From Eucalyptus grandis (Eukaryota; Streptophyta; Magnoliopsida; Myrtales; Myrtaceae): 64,000 nt of DNA. The stretch is from contig NC_052618.1 in the NCBI RefSeq assembly GCF_016545825.1, positions 44,834,196 through 44,898,195 of the forward strand. Direction: 5' to 3'. Below are positions 24,401 to 36,324 of this stretch, one piece after another (the stretch's first letter is position 1; every line of letters begins with the position of its first letter). The notes beneath the pieces are model-generated. The model saw only the letters and a list, made by a program, of their open reading frames with translations, was not told the origin of the DNA and did not search any database. A program made the translations under genes and the position numbers.

Positions 24401-25724
24401 GCCATTATATCCCTTTTTTACTTGAGGAAAGTTTGTTTCACAATGGCAACAGCACATCGTGAGGTGCTTTTGATGCAGTCTCTAAATTCTTGATCTTGAA
24501 TAACCTCCATCACTTTCTTCTTCCTTGCTGTCCTCCTTTGGCCTGCTCCTATGATATTAGTCCCTTCCCTAATTGATTAAATCAGATGTTACCTGGGTTT
24601 CTAATGTTGCTGCGGACCTCTGGTTGATCTGCCATAGGTGTCATCTGTGGGTGCTGGATGGTTGACCGTTGAAATCTATAAATGAATTCAAGGCTCCAGT
24701 CCTAGGTCCTATAGAGTTTCTGAGCACACTATCAATCCAGTCAATGCTAGATTTTTAATTTTCTTGACTCGTTTTCAATAGTGAACCAATCGCTGTCTTT
24801 GTTGTTCAGCCCTGCTGCCAATAGTGTTACTCATCTTTGCTCAAATCTTGAATAATTTTCTTTCATCTTCCACAGCACCGTTAGAAGGTACTGCACCTTT
24901 TCTAACTCTCTGCTTCACTGAAAGATCAGAACATTGTGTCCTGGTATTTAAAGTTTGACTTGGACACCATATGTTAAGATGAGCAAGTGGAGGATGCTTA
25001 AAGCAAACATCGTCTCATAGCAACAATTTTAATCCTTTTATGCAGTAACATTTATATTCTGGTACTTGTCTTGCAAATTGGTTCAATCATGTGGTTTCCA
25101 TTTGCTTCCATGCCTCTTTGCATGGGCAAAGCATGTTCCTGTGTGCATCAGCATTCATGCTTGTGCACAGGCTTGTGCCACGGGAGACATCTGGTGGAGT
25201 ACCCAAATTGAGTTCGAGCATGCAATTTCTACTCCATTTTATGGCTAAAATTCACTAGACAGTGACCAAAATTAGAGTGAGTTAGGCGAATGGGTAGCTT
25301 TCACCTGCTTTGATCCCTTGTGATTAACTGCTGATCGACAAAGGACTAGATTGTCACGTTGACCCAGTGTTTCTTTGCGCCCAGTGGTAATGATAGGTTA
25401 TATCACTTCTTGTACGTTGTATATGAGTAATCAGGAAATTCGAGCTGGTGTATTTTGCTGACTCTAAGAGGATACCTTTGCTTTATCGCAGTTTGTAAAC
25501 TCAGCTCTCAAGGACCCTGCCTGGAGTTCGAGCTGATGCATCCCGTGCTCATCAAACGGCGAGTGATCCCACATTCCCCTGAGCCCGGCCAAAGAGCGAC
25601 AACTCTCGATGACGAGGATCTGGTCCCTTCGGCTCTCATCAAGTTCAGACCCGTTGAAACTGATTCCGTGGTCTTCACCGGACTCCGGAACGAACTCCTC
25701 GAAATCAGTGAACCCCTTCAGTAG
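21473..25724 (+). CDS. PUX2-like UBX-domain protein, copy A (frame broken as assembled)
   Basis: Three coding exons: 21473-22380, 23268-23544, 25492-25724, with GT-AG introns. The product is plant UBX protein 2, a cofactor of the CDC48/p97 ATPase. The N-terminus [14 protein letters not shown] and [11 protein letters not shown] are the PUX2 signature. A CPIC...HVDSC zinc finger, a PUB domain ([22 protein letters not shown]) and a UBX domain ([12 protein letters not shown] in copy B) follow. Compared with copy B, one base is missing in exon 1 near 21656 (run of C), two in exon 2 near 23452 (G) and 23482 (C), and one in exon 3 near 25517 (C). Read as given, exon 1 stops at 21766. All losses are in short base runs, so sequencing error is as likely as a real pseudogene. 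A frame from 21829 restores the rest of exon 1. Confidence 0.85.
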
Positions 25725-27803
25725 TCCCAACACCCGGAATCCCGAAAATTCGCCTCGACCCACTTGCAGGCAGCTGCCTGTGTGGCCGCTCCAGATTTGC
25801 CTGCTCTCGAAGGTGTAGCGAGTTCATGTGTTATCGTATGCACTTTGCTTTGTTACAGACATAGTTGTTCGTACGTGATCCTTGGTGGAGGATGATGGCG
25901 TCATAATCGTGTACAGACCAAAAATCCTACCTCAACTCAACATCGTGTATTTACCAAGAAATCATTATTCGGTGTAAGATGCAGCCGATTCATTTGGGTG
26001 GATATACGAGAGCCGAGAGCCAAACGCTAAAAACTTCCCATTCCCATTGTAATGTATAAGATATTCTGACTTGGAAGAAGAAAAAAGAGTCTGTCTTATT
26101 GCTCTGCTGTATACTCCAAAAACTCTAATTTGGCTTAAATTTAGTTCTCAATTACTCGGATTGTTCGATTATCCTAGACTCGTCTACTGAATTTGTCTAT
26201 TAAGCGATGTATGGATTCCTGTCCAATGTGTAAATGAGCACGTCAACTCGAATATACCCCCGACAGCCCTGTTTGATTTATTATGCGTTGATGCTTTTGA
26301 TGTAATCTCTCCAACTTTGCCTAAGTAAATGAATACTAAACGTACTTTTGACCCCAAAAAAAAAAGTCGAATATACCCCTCTTTGAGTACAGATCACTTC
26401 ATAAACCGACTACACAAGAAGGGTCCTAATATCCATGACATTGCTCTTATGTCCAATAAGAGTATGCTCGAATAATTAAATATTTGATATTAGAATGCAC
26501 ATGTCGAGCCTTGGATTGCACGGATTTAATTCCATGTTAGGTAATCGAGGTTATCTGATTAGATTGTATAGGATAAGATAGTATTTCCAAGTATTCTAAA
26601 TATATTTTGGTACATTGACAAGACGCCAAGTAATGATATACCTTATCCGATTAGATGTTTGGTAGACTACCAAATAAAGTATCTATTAGAAATTGCGTTG
26701 GTAGGAATGAATCATCAGCAACAACCCCGCGAGGATGTAGACTACTTCATGGTGGTTGCCACCTTCGAATTTAGAATTTGTGTGTGCGTGTGAGAGAGAG
26801 AGACAGATCTCGGTTGTGGCCTGAAAGCAACGACCGCCCACCGTCGCAGTTATATAATCTTGATCACTGCTCGATGGCTCCCCCTGCCTTTGCCGCATGT
26901 GACCACCTCGACCGGTGGCCATGTCCAAACCATCTTGGATGTTCTCGTCTAGAGTGTGGTCTAGTCAACAAAAACGATGAACTTATCCTATCCAAGGTTG
27001 TTTGTACCAGCTACCATTAGCAACCTAAATGTTTAGGCTCGGATAATTTCGTCTAGTGTGTGATGATTTATCTCTTTGCTCTTTAGGCATGATTGTTGTC
27101 GAGGATTGGTGAAAAAAAAAAAAGATTGAATTTTTCATACATAATTAGATCTTGAGCACGTGTCATGTGCACATGTGGTCCACGCGAATACAAAAAATCA
27201 ATTTGAGGGACTATATCAATCATGGAAACTTTTTGCACGTGAAATTAAAACTCAAAATTTACAAAATAACATCAAGAAACAAGAGGTTGCCAACAACGCG
27301 GCGTCGCCTAAAAATTTGTGGATCATACTATGGATTAGTGGATAAGTGGCCGCGAGTTAGTGAATCAATGAGACAAAAATTCTCGGGTGGTTATCGTGTA
27401 TTAAATTGGTGGACAAGTTACGTGCATTTTAACCGCTTTGATATTTTGAGTAGGTACAATAAAAAAATGAAAGACGTTTTCTTAAATATGGGGATGGGCC
27501 CCAGATTCAAAAGTTCGATTTATAATGGACGTAGATCGATACCCCACGGGACGGCTTATCTAGGGGACAAATTCTATGGACGATTCTAGGAAGATAACGA
27601 GGATAATACTCTCGAACAAAGCAACGGTCGTACCTACTCGCCGTGGGGTTGCGTTAAATCGCCTCGGCCCAGTAGAAACGCCAAAAGGCAGTCCCCTTTC
27701 AAGAATATTAGGATTAACAGCACTTAATTGACCGATTTATTAATTCGGATATATTAAAGTTGTACTTAGCACATGGTTTTTGTCAATAAGATAATATATA
27801 CAT
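25725..27803. other. 3' flank of PUX2 copy A, intergenic
   Basis: Presumed 3' UTR then AT-rich intergenic DNA with no supported gene. A GA-rich stretch is near 26792-26806. The 145-residue frame at 27152-27589 is not kept in copy B and has no domain. Confidence 0.55.
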
Positions 27804-27958
27804 ATAGCATAATGCCCTAAAAAAACGTTCTACTTTAATTCCGGTCCTAATTCTACCCTAGACTTTTTTTTGTTAGGTACAATCCAAATTCTACGTTAAA
27901 CTTTATTTTTTCTCATAGAAAAACCCTACGTTTAGATCTAATTCTAATTTTCCTCTAA

Positions 27959-27989
<31 letters not shown>

Positions 27990-28638
27990 GTCTCATAAAA
28001 TGTCATCTACTTTTATTTAAGTCTCAAATCTGTCCTCATCAACCTCCGTTCACAATTGCCCTTAATGATCCACGTGGCATTTTGCAAAAAAATTTCTTCT
28101 AGAAATGAATTTCTATATTAGCAAAAACAATGTCTTCATAGATTTGAAATTTAGGTAAGAACTAGAGCAATTAAGATTCACTTTCTTCAACTGCTTTTAC
28201 TTTTAAGAGTCTTCCTTCTATATTGCTCAGGGATCTTTGATTTAACTTGCTTGGTCTTCAATCTCTTGTGTTAAAAATTGTTATGTCTCCCAAGGTCGAA
28301 ATGCTCGAATAGCTTGTGTTTGGAGCCATCTCTTGGTTGTCAATAAGAAATTTTGGATAGATGATTAACGAGGGTAATTTGTGGCTCAAACAAAAAAGTT
28401 TGTGGTTTTTTTTATGAAATTGAAAAAAATTATTGGGTAAAATTGAGGTTGAAGGGGTAGAATTGGGATAATATTCAAAGTTTGAGGATTTTTATGGGAC
28501 AAGAAAAAAGTTTAGGATAGAAATAAGATTGGATCCAAAGTTGAGGGTTCTTATGGAAGAAAAGAAAATGATAGAATTTGGTAGAATTTGGACTAAATCT
28601 AAAATTGGGGTTTTTTTTTTCTTGGAATATTAGGCTAT
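27804..28638. mobile_element. Inverted-repeat MITE, in copy A
   Basis: The left end ATAGCATAATGCCCTAAAAA and the inverted right end ATAGCCTAATATTCCAAGAAA match with few changes, and the two halves are inverted copies rich in CCTACGTTTAGATC-like and matching GATCCAAAGTTGAGG-like sequence. There is no coding capacity and no clear target duplication. The same element is in copy B (47889-48698), so it predates the duplication. Confidence 0.5.
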
Positions 28639-31591
28639 TTATAAATATGCATGACTTTGCAGGTATATTCTATATTATTTTGGTACATGTCGCCCACTTT
28701 CTTCCGAATTGAACACTTTGCTCAACTTTTTTAGTTTGATATGGGTTAGTGGCCACGTGATTAATAAATTAGAATTATACAACAAGCGATCTTCGATCAT
28801 TATCGTTGATTTCTTATTTTGACAATAATTATGAAGGATTCCTCATCAGATGTGACATGTTCCTTATTTTAAAATACCTTCATCGACGCCACATCCATAG
28901 AAATAAAGGGTCTTAGTCAATATATGTCAGCATAATAAGATTTACGTGCATTGATGAAACTAGTCAAGGCAAAAAGTCGAATTAAATATATGAAAATTTA
29001 AATGAATAGATAAGATCAATTGGGCTTTTTTAGGGTTGTTTTATTAAATTGAGAGGCTATATTATTCATCACAAGCGGACGACAGATTCCAATTTGTCCT
29101 CAATTAAATATACACGAATTACAAACACCGGTACATTATTGGGTCTCGTCAAATTTATTTTTTTATTCCATGCTTAATATATTTTCCCCCCTTTTTTTAT
29201 ATATATGCTGACTAGATAATTCACGTGCGTTAAGCAAGCCAATGCATCTTCCAGCCACGAAGCTGTTGCGGTAGTAAAATAATTTATTCTCTTGTGAAAA
29301 TTGAGGAATATGAAAATAAATAAATAAATAAATAAATAAATGTTTAAAGCTGTACCGGAGAGGGTAAAAATGGCACGTGCGAACCGCCTTTAATTTTCGA
29401 CCACACTTTCACGTGTGGACGTGGTCCCCCTCCTGCTACCCGATATATCGTCAATTTCTCGCTTCCAATTTCTGCGACGAGAATGACGATATTTTGCGCT
29501 TTTTTCCCCCTTCGGACTGTTTTTTGGAACTCTTCTTCTTTTGTTTCTTTTGTAATTTCGTGAGCTTAAAATGCACCAAAGCAGCTTAGATAATGTGTTG
29601 ATTAATTGCATAGAACACCACACTACGTTACTAATTATTCATAAGTTACACCCGAAATGAAACTTGGCATTATTCCGAATTTGTAAAGGAAGCCTAGTTT
29701 GTATATAATTTGATAAGAGGGACGATCATAGTTTTGATCCAATCCCCAAATCAATAAGACCAAACCAATCGTTTCTTAAGGATTCCCATAGGAAATAGGT
29801 CTGGTGTTCTGTTCCCAACATTGGGAATCGACAATAGCTAGTCTAGTTTTCGGTTTTGCACAAAGAACTGACTAATCAGATCAGATTGGCCTGCCTTATT
29901 CTTGTTTCAAAAAAAAAATCTTTTATTATGGTCGTTTATTGATTTTTAAGTGAAGCCCATGATATGTTCTGACACTTCTACGCTTCAATGATTAAATTTT
30001 GCCGGGAATTAAGGAACGGATGGCATACACTATAGTTCCATCTCCATCTTATATTAGCAGAGCAATTTCGGGTTGGTGTGCATTAAGGCGATCATTGCAT
30101 AACAGCATATGCTAATTTGTACGTTTCCGAGTCCATCGCTCAAAAGTCAATGCATGTATTATGAAAAATAGAAAAGAAGAATAGTCAATCCAATTCTCAC
30201 ACTGAAACTGATCTCTCCTAATTAATAAAACATATAAAAAAAATTATCAGGTTATAGATATGGTTTCATAGTTTGGTTCGGTTTCGAAAATATTAAATAA
30301 AACGAACCATGAAAACTGATTCGGTTTGATCTAGGAACCATTTTTTCGAAAATAAAACTATTAAACCGAATCAAAACACAAAAAACAAAATGACTCGTTT
30401 GTATGTGAGCCCATTCAAATCGATGGAATCCACAAAGTCCATCAAATTTAACAATATGGTGGATGCATGCAATTCATCAAGTTTATGAGGATTCATTTGT
30501 CTTTGAAGAAATAGGAGATGATTAATTTTGTGGGAATTGATGGTATGAAAGTTGAGCGTCTTAAATGGTATGACTAATGTCATTGTGAATTTTTTTTTTT
30601 TTTAAATACTTACAAAATTTTCATTCTTTAAACTAAGGCCCAACAACTCTTGTTGACTATTGGGTGAGGTGCCGTGGCCTATACTTAAATCTAGGCAAGG
30701 ACATCACGACCCTCATTCACAGTTAGGCAAGGACTCACGGCTCTCCCCAGTCGCATGCAAGGGCCCAAATCTAAGCGAGAGCTACATGCCTTGCGCAATG
30801 GTTGACGTCCTTTGCCAACCCTTAACAATAAATAAAATAAAAAATAAATTAAAGAAAAGGAAAAATGAATAAAAATTAGAAATTTCATAATAATTAAAAA
30901 TATTGAAAAAATTCACATGAGCATCATCCATTTCATGTGAAAAGGCTAGTGTTTATATCATCAATTTAAATTAAAATTGATCGAATAAACTATATTGACT
31001 AATTTAATTTACATGAGTACAATAATTTGGGAACTTTTTTTACGCTCTTTTCTGAAATTAGCAAAGGCAGCATTTCTCATTTATTCCAAGCTTCAATCAT
31101 ATGTCATTGACAAGTGAGAAGGGACCACGATGGACTAGTCAGGAACGCATTTCTCTGTGATTTGATATTTGAGATGTGCGTTGTGCCACATGTGGCATGT
31201 CTCTTTAGTCAAATATGTCGGGCAATTTGCAAGAAAAATACGTACGTGCCCACATGTTACATCAATAGGGAAATGCCTTTGTTGGGACCAACATGAATCG
31301 ACTCAATAATGATTGAGTCTAGTATTCGCTAATGCACTGCTCATTTGGCACAACCAAGAATTCACTATTGGAAAATTTAAGTTCTGAATTTTAGGGCAGA
31401 TAATTGTAAGTATCAAAAATAGAATAAAAAAAAGCTATTTGATGATAATTGGTTATTGATATTTAGTATTTTAAGCTCTTATCAAACATAGAGAAATCAC
31501 CATTATCAATAGAATTTATCAATGCAGTCATGGAGTCCCAGATTTTTAATTTTTAGCAAATAATTGAGTTTTCAAGATGACCTGTCACTAC
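28639..31591. other. Intergenic to scaffold gap
   Basis: AT-rich, no gene recognised. It contains an AAAT microsatellite (about 29312-29341) and a low-copy-looking stretch at 30640-30840 with repeated GGCAAGGAC. Confidence 0.55.
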
Positions 31592-31691
31592 NNNNNNNNN
31601 NNNNNNNNNNNNNNNNNNNNNNNNNNNNNNNNNNNNNNNNNNNNNNNNNNNNNNNNNNNNNNNNNNNNNNNNNNNNNNNNNNNNNNNNNNN
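31592..31691. other. Scaffold gap of 100 N
   Basis: Exactly 100 N, a usual placeholder for a gap of unknown size. Order and distance across it are not proven by the sequence. Confidence 0.98.
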
Positions 31692-32344
31692 AATATTGGG
31701 TACGCCTTATGTATCAACGTGGCAAACAAAAGGCGCTCGCAGCGCGAGCCACGTGTCGTGCGGGACCCACGATTTCGGGAGCTCAGCGTCTCTCCATCTT
31801 CTCGCGCTCGTCTCTCTCCTCTCTCCGAAATAACTCCTGGGGCTGGTGGCTCGGCTCGGCTGGCCGGGGAAGAAAGGACGACTCCGCTAAAATTTCTCTT
31901 CTCACTTGAATATTTTGGGTTTCGTCTCTCTCTCTCCTCGTGAAGAGCAGAGAACGAGCTGCACCTCCTCTCTGTTTCCTTTTCTCAGCCGCATCCCACC
32001 CCCACCCCACGAGCGGCCCCCGCCTCCGGAGGGGGCAACGCCGAGCCGTGCGGCCGGCGGAGGAGGCGGCGGCGTTGTGGCGAGGACGGGAAGGCGGAGG
32101 AGGCCAAGGCGGCGCGGCGGCCGTGGAATGCGAGGCCGAGGAGGGCGGTGAACCCTCCGCTCCCATCGTTGAGGAACGGCGAGGCGTTTCACGACACCCC
32201 GCGGGCGCACGCTCGGCGGGGACAAGGAGAATTACGCCGCGCAGCAGCAGCAAAAAGCAGCCGCAGCCGAAATCCGTGGTTACGAGACTTCGTGGGGAGG
32301 CGAGAGGAAGGAGAAGAAGAGGCTTCTCAGCGCCCTCCCTCTTC

Positions 32345-32620
32345 CGACCGGCAACCGACGAACCACCGCACCGGACCGGCGAGGACCGCTAGACCTAGCT
32401 CCTCCCTCTTTCCGACCGGCGAACCACCGCACGGGACCGGCGAGAGGACCGCGACCTCCTTCCCTCTCTCTCCGCCCTCCCTCTGTCCGAGGCCCGACGA
32501 ACCACCGCACGGGACCGGCGAGGACCGCGAGCAATCGACGAACCACTACACGGGACTCGAGAGGACCGCGACCTCCCTCTCTCTCTGCCCTCCTCTCCGA
32601 CCGGCGAACCACCGCGAGCA
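32345..32620. repeat. GC-rich minisatellite in left arm
   Basis: Units built on GACCGGCGAACCACCGCAC followed by GGACCGGCGAGGACCGC recur at about 32347, 32413, 32487 and 32597 with CT-rich spacers. Equivalent repeats lie in the right arm at about 38870-39130. The long open frame here (32148-33155) owes its length mostly to these repeats. Confidence 0.75.
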
Positions 32621-32849
32621 AATCAGATGTTTTTGTAGAGATCTCCCATCGTCGCCTTCATCTTCTTTTTCCCCCCTTTTTTTTTTTGTTGGTTTTTTCC
32701 CTAGTGTTCGAGGATGGATCCGGGTTGCATATGCTCGACGGCTTCTTCGCGACCTCCCGAGGCAGCGACGTCATCGGCGCTTGCTCCTCGGCAACGCGTT
32801 GTCATCGTCTCCCAGGGCTGGGGGCTCTCGTGGTTCATCGAGAACATCC

Positions 32850-33358
32850 CCGATGAAGGACAACGAGGACGGCGAGTTGCCGGTGGGCGGGATTAGGGCT
32901 GATTCCGAGGCCGGGAGTTCTGCGATAGGTTCCGCCGACGTGCTCGTTGACTCCCCAGGAGATGGGTCCGCGGAGATAGCCGCGGGTCCGGCGACAAGGA
33001 GGAGCTGGATCGTCATCCGACGGCCGGGTCGAGCTGCGAAGGTTGATGGGGCTAACGTTGGTGGTGAAGCCTATGATCCGCTTCTAAGAAGCTCGGGAGG
33101 TACGTTGATTAGGTTCTCTTGCACTTCTCGTGTGATTATTAAGCTTATTATATGATGCATTCGGATTGCTCGGGTGGGTTCACTAAAACTCGAGAAGGCA
33201 ATTTCGATGCCATTTTACGACAAGCAAAAGGCCTTGCAATTATTACTGTTGTGAAAGTTGGTATGATGGTATGCCGCCTTGTGGTTGCTCGTAGGGAAGA
33301 CGGCTCATGGTCTCCACCTTCTACAATTTCTTCATGTGGAATAGGGTGGGGAGCAAAG
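32850..33358 (+). pseudogene. SYLF (YSC84-like) gene, 5' fragment
   Basis: Two exon-like pieces. The first (about 32853-33100) encodes MKDNEDGELPVGG... and ends KVDGANVGGEAYDP before a GT donor near 33101. The second (about 33135-33358) encodes the start of the SYLF domain: FDAILRQAKGLAIITVVKVGMMV then LVVARREDGSWSPPS and GIGWGAK before a GTAGG donor at 33359. SYLF proteins bind phosphoinositides and actin-related membranes. The later SYLF exons found on the minus-strand copy are absent after 33805, so this is a truncated copy, though its promoter side looks complete. Confidence 0.7.
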
Positions 33359-33936
33359 GTAGGCCGTTTTATCGTATCCCTGGATTTTGATTTCATCAAC
33401 CTTAAGGGCCAAGCGTGAAACCAACAAGTGTTTTGGCTTTCATGCAATCTGCAGATTAACCACGTGTATCAACGTGCTCAAAATGATTGTTTAGATAATA
33501 AACATCAATTTGATTTTTTACTCCATCCGGAATGCTTGACGTATTGTCTGCTTCATTTCCATGGTCTCTGTGGAGAATTTTCCTTTGTAAATGTCTGGTC
33601 TGTCATCCTTCTATTTCATGGAATGTGCCATTTGTTTCTCCTTTACGAACTCTATCTAAGAACAGTATTTCTCAGGATGAGATTTGGACTTTTTGTTTGA
33701 TTACCATGTTGCCATTGAGTTTTCAAGTTCCTTTCTGCATCTCTGTTCCTTTCTGAATTTGTGTTTTGCTTTATTGTGAAGTGGGAGAAGTCCCTGAGCC
33801 GAGATGTGTACCCCTTTCATATATGTGTTTAATGTCTCATGATGCATTGATTTTCTAGAGTTGTGGAATGATAATCAATGTTCCTTCCTAGAATATTGGA
33901 GAAATATAGTTACATTTTAAGTCCATTTGCATGTAG

Positions 33937-34685
33937 GTGAATGAACTTAAGAAAGCTATGGGACCACTCTCTGGGCGGTTTGAAGTATTGTGATGATGCA
34001 TGCTTGAGGAGATACTTGGAAGTTTGAAACTGGAACATAGATAAAGCAAAGAGATGAGACACTGAAATGGAGATCAACTCTTAAGCCTGAGAAATCAGCG
34101 TGGTAAGATGGCTAAGTGTCCTGGTGAATGAATACCTGCGCGAGTATTGTGATAGATAATTTATGCCGATGGCTGTTGCCTGTTAAACTTCAATAGACAT
34201 CCGATCCTTGTTACCCTAACTATTGTGTTGACCTGATAATTAATTTTATTTTGTAGACTAAGTTCCTGGTATGGAAAAGAACTGATTTTCGAATGAATGC
34301 GAATGCGGATTGGTGTTAGTCAACAATAATGAGTGGCTCTCAACTTTTGTGTCTTCTATGAGACTGCCATGATGCAGTGATATGAAGCATTAGGTGTTGG
34401 AGAGTTTATTGTTCAAGGACACTAAGTGTCCCAATATATTTTTTCACTCATGCTGTTTCCAAAATCATCATTTAGACCGTTTTAGTTGACAATATGGCTA
34501 ATGAGCAGATTGTGTTAGACATGCAATAGTACTTATTGGGACGCTGAATAATGCTTCCATTTGACAATGTGATGCTTACTAAAACAGGAAGAAGTTGCTA
34601 TTGAAGGTGAAACTGGAAAAGTATCTGAGCAAGTTTTCATGATCGTTATGGAAGGAGTGTTCTTATATTGAGACCTGGAATGCAG
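33937..34685 (+). pseudogene. Sec14/CRAL-TRIO lipid-transfer gene fragment
   Basis: At 33937, after an AG acceptor, the translation has NELKKAMGPLSGRFE then, one frame over, YCDDACLRRYLE..NWN and ETLKWRSTLKPEKSAW, the CRAL-TRIO N-terminal helix region of plant Sec14-like proteins. An exon at 34588-34685 gives EEVAIEGETGKVS then, shifted by one base, SFHDRYGRSVLILRPGMQ, the first strands of the CRAL-TRIO domain. A TGA at 34025-34027 replaces the expected arginine CGA, and at least two frameshifts are present. The rest of the lipid-binding domain is missing. A decayed gene fragment. Confidence 0.8.
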
Positions 34686-34764
34686 GTATTTATCCATCCT
34701 GTTGTTGCTAATTTCTGTAGCTTTTATTTGCTCTTACCTATTAACTTGGCAATAAATCTTGCAG

Positions 34765-35230
34765 AATACTCATGTACTGTTTGATGAGGACTACAGCACG
34801 TACTGGTGGAGGTCGGAACTCATGGAATACGAAGATGGCGAACTCTCATGGTTCAATACCGGAGTGAGAGTTGGAGTTGGAATTGGAGACTCAATTACGG
34901 CGGTCTTAAGTGACCATTGCGACGGAGACGACCACCACCTTGGGGGTTGTTGTGGTGTTGGTGTTGCCCGCCATCGAGGAGGATGTCGCTGTTGTCCTAG
35001 AGCTTCTTAGAAGCAGGATCATTTGGTCCACATTTTCTTTCAAATTTGTGCAAGCCGAGAAGCTCAGAATCTTTAATTTTCCCTTGTTTTCGCTTTGTGC
35101 GTGGCCGGCCTTTGGGCCGTTGGTTGCGAAGCTCAATCCATATGATCGTAAGAGTGCTTACATGTGCCGTGTTGGAGAGGTTTCACTTTTTGCTGGCTCC
35201 TTAGTTGATCAGGCTAAACTTGTCATTCCA
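34765..35230 (+). pseudogene. Unidentified gene-fragment exon(s)
   Basis: After an AG acceptor at 34763-34764 the frame reads YWWRSELMEYEDGELSWFN then GVRVGVGIG. This glycine-valine end resembles the C-terminal membrane-like tail of a conserved plant protein family that is unrelated to Sec14; the family name is not certain. The similarity stops at GVGIG. A second frame, about 35030-35230, gives FNFPLFSLCAWPAFGPLV and NPYDRKSAYMCRVGEVSLF, which looks protein-like but was not recognised. Confidence 0.4.
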
Positions 35231-36324
35231 TGATCTCCAAGTACATGGCAATGTTTTTAGTTTCGAGCTGTGACTAGTGAGAGCATCAAACCAGCAGACA
35301 CTTCCTGATATGGTTCGCCACGTTGTTTATCACGACTTTGTTGCTGCTATGACAAACTGTTCTTGACCTACAAGTGCAGATTCCACACGAGGTGCTAGTT
35401 AATATGTTCCAGTCCTACGTTAGTCAGGCAGAGACATGTAGATGAAAAAGGCTTCTGGCCATTAACCATCTGAACAATCGGGCTCTCAATTCTAGATGGA
35501 AAATTTGCCGGAGCAAACCGTGTTCCCTCTCATTGCCATTGTCTTCAATGAGATGAATTTAACAAGCAACAAACCACAGGTTCTCCGCAACCTCATGCCT
35601 CCATTCTCGCTTTGGTTTCTCAGGTCAATCTTCGGTTATAAGTTAGGTCAGGACATAAATTTTTGTAGGGTTCATTTCTTGGACGCCTAGTCTTGGTCTA
35701 TTTATTGAGCCACTTCCTAATCCTTCTTCTTCACATTACCACCTTCCTAATCATACTCGGTTCCCCACCATTTGACGACTAACGAGAAATTGCATGGGAA
35801 CATAGATCTAGCACAAGATAATTAACAAGAAATCGCAATGATCTGTATGCACTACTTCGAAATAGGGGGGAGGTGGACTTCCATTACACTGCATTGACTC
35901 GAGTCTAATGCGCGGTGCAGTACCGAACAAGATCCATAGAAGAGCTGTATATCAGGTCGTGACCACGCAACCTGTTTTCTGGGTTCATCATGAACAATCA
36001 CATAAAATTTCCTCCATCATCTAGGACATGCCCAAGCAATCTTCAAAGTAATTTGAAAAGAAGGGTGGTTTTTGCTTGTCTTCCCCAATACCCTGAGTAA
36101 ACACCAAATATGAAATGTATAGCTATATGTACATTCCAAAGATTGATCCCAGCAATTATAACTATTTACATATTCCTCTCCCGAAACCCCCCGGCGAAGA
36201 GAGGGAAGCAATGAGTTTGAACATGCTATACACTTGATAAAAATAGACAACTTTACAGTGGCAAGAATTGCAGTTAAGAACTTCCATAGGCAGTATCGGA
36301 GACAATTGGCCAAGCTGTACGGCA
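35231..36324. other. Intergenic loop sequence
   Basis: Between the gene-fragment mosaic and the 3' end of the minus-strand SYLF copy. A 64-residue frame at 35496-35690 is not recognised. Nothing else found. Confidence 0.5.

Larger units (their letters stand above)
20764..31591 (+). repeat. Duplicated segment, copy A (carries PUX2)
   Basis: From CATCGTCAAGCCC at 20764 to the N gap the sequence matches 39786-51640 in the same orientation with few base changes but many one-base and short indels. Copy A lacks the 1,061-bp insertion of copy B and has a much longer poly-T (27960-27989) and AAAT run (about 29312-29341). The right end is set by the gap, not by loss of homology. Confidence 0.95.
31692..33805 (+). 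repeat. Left arm of large inverted repeat
   Basis: Matches the reverse complement of 37761-39780, diverged by base changes and short indels (roughly several percent by eye). The arm starts at the first base after the gap and ends near 33805, inside a presumed intron of the SYLF gene. Confidence 0.9.

Noticed and set aside
32148..33155. 335-residue frame as one SYLF N-terminal exon
   Set aside because: Its first two thirds translate a minisatellite and a CT-rich leader; only the end from about 32853 resembles protein kept in the other arm.
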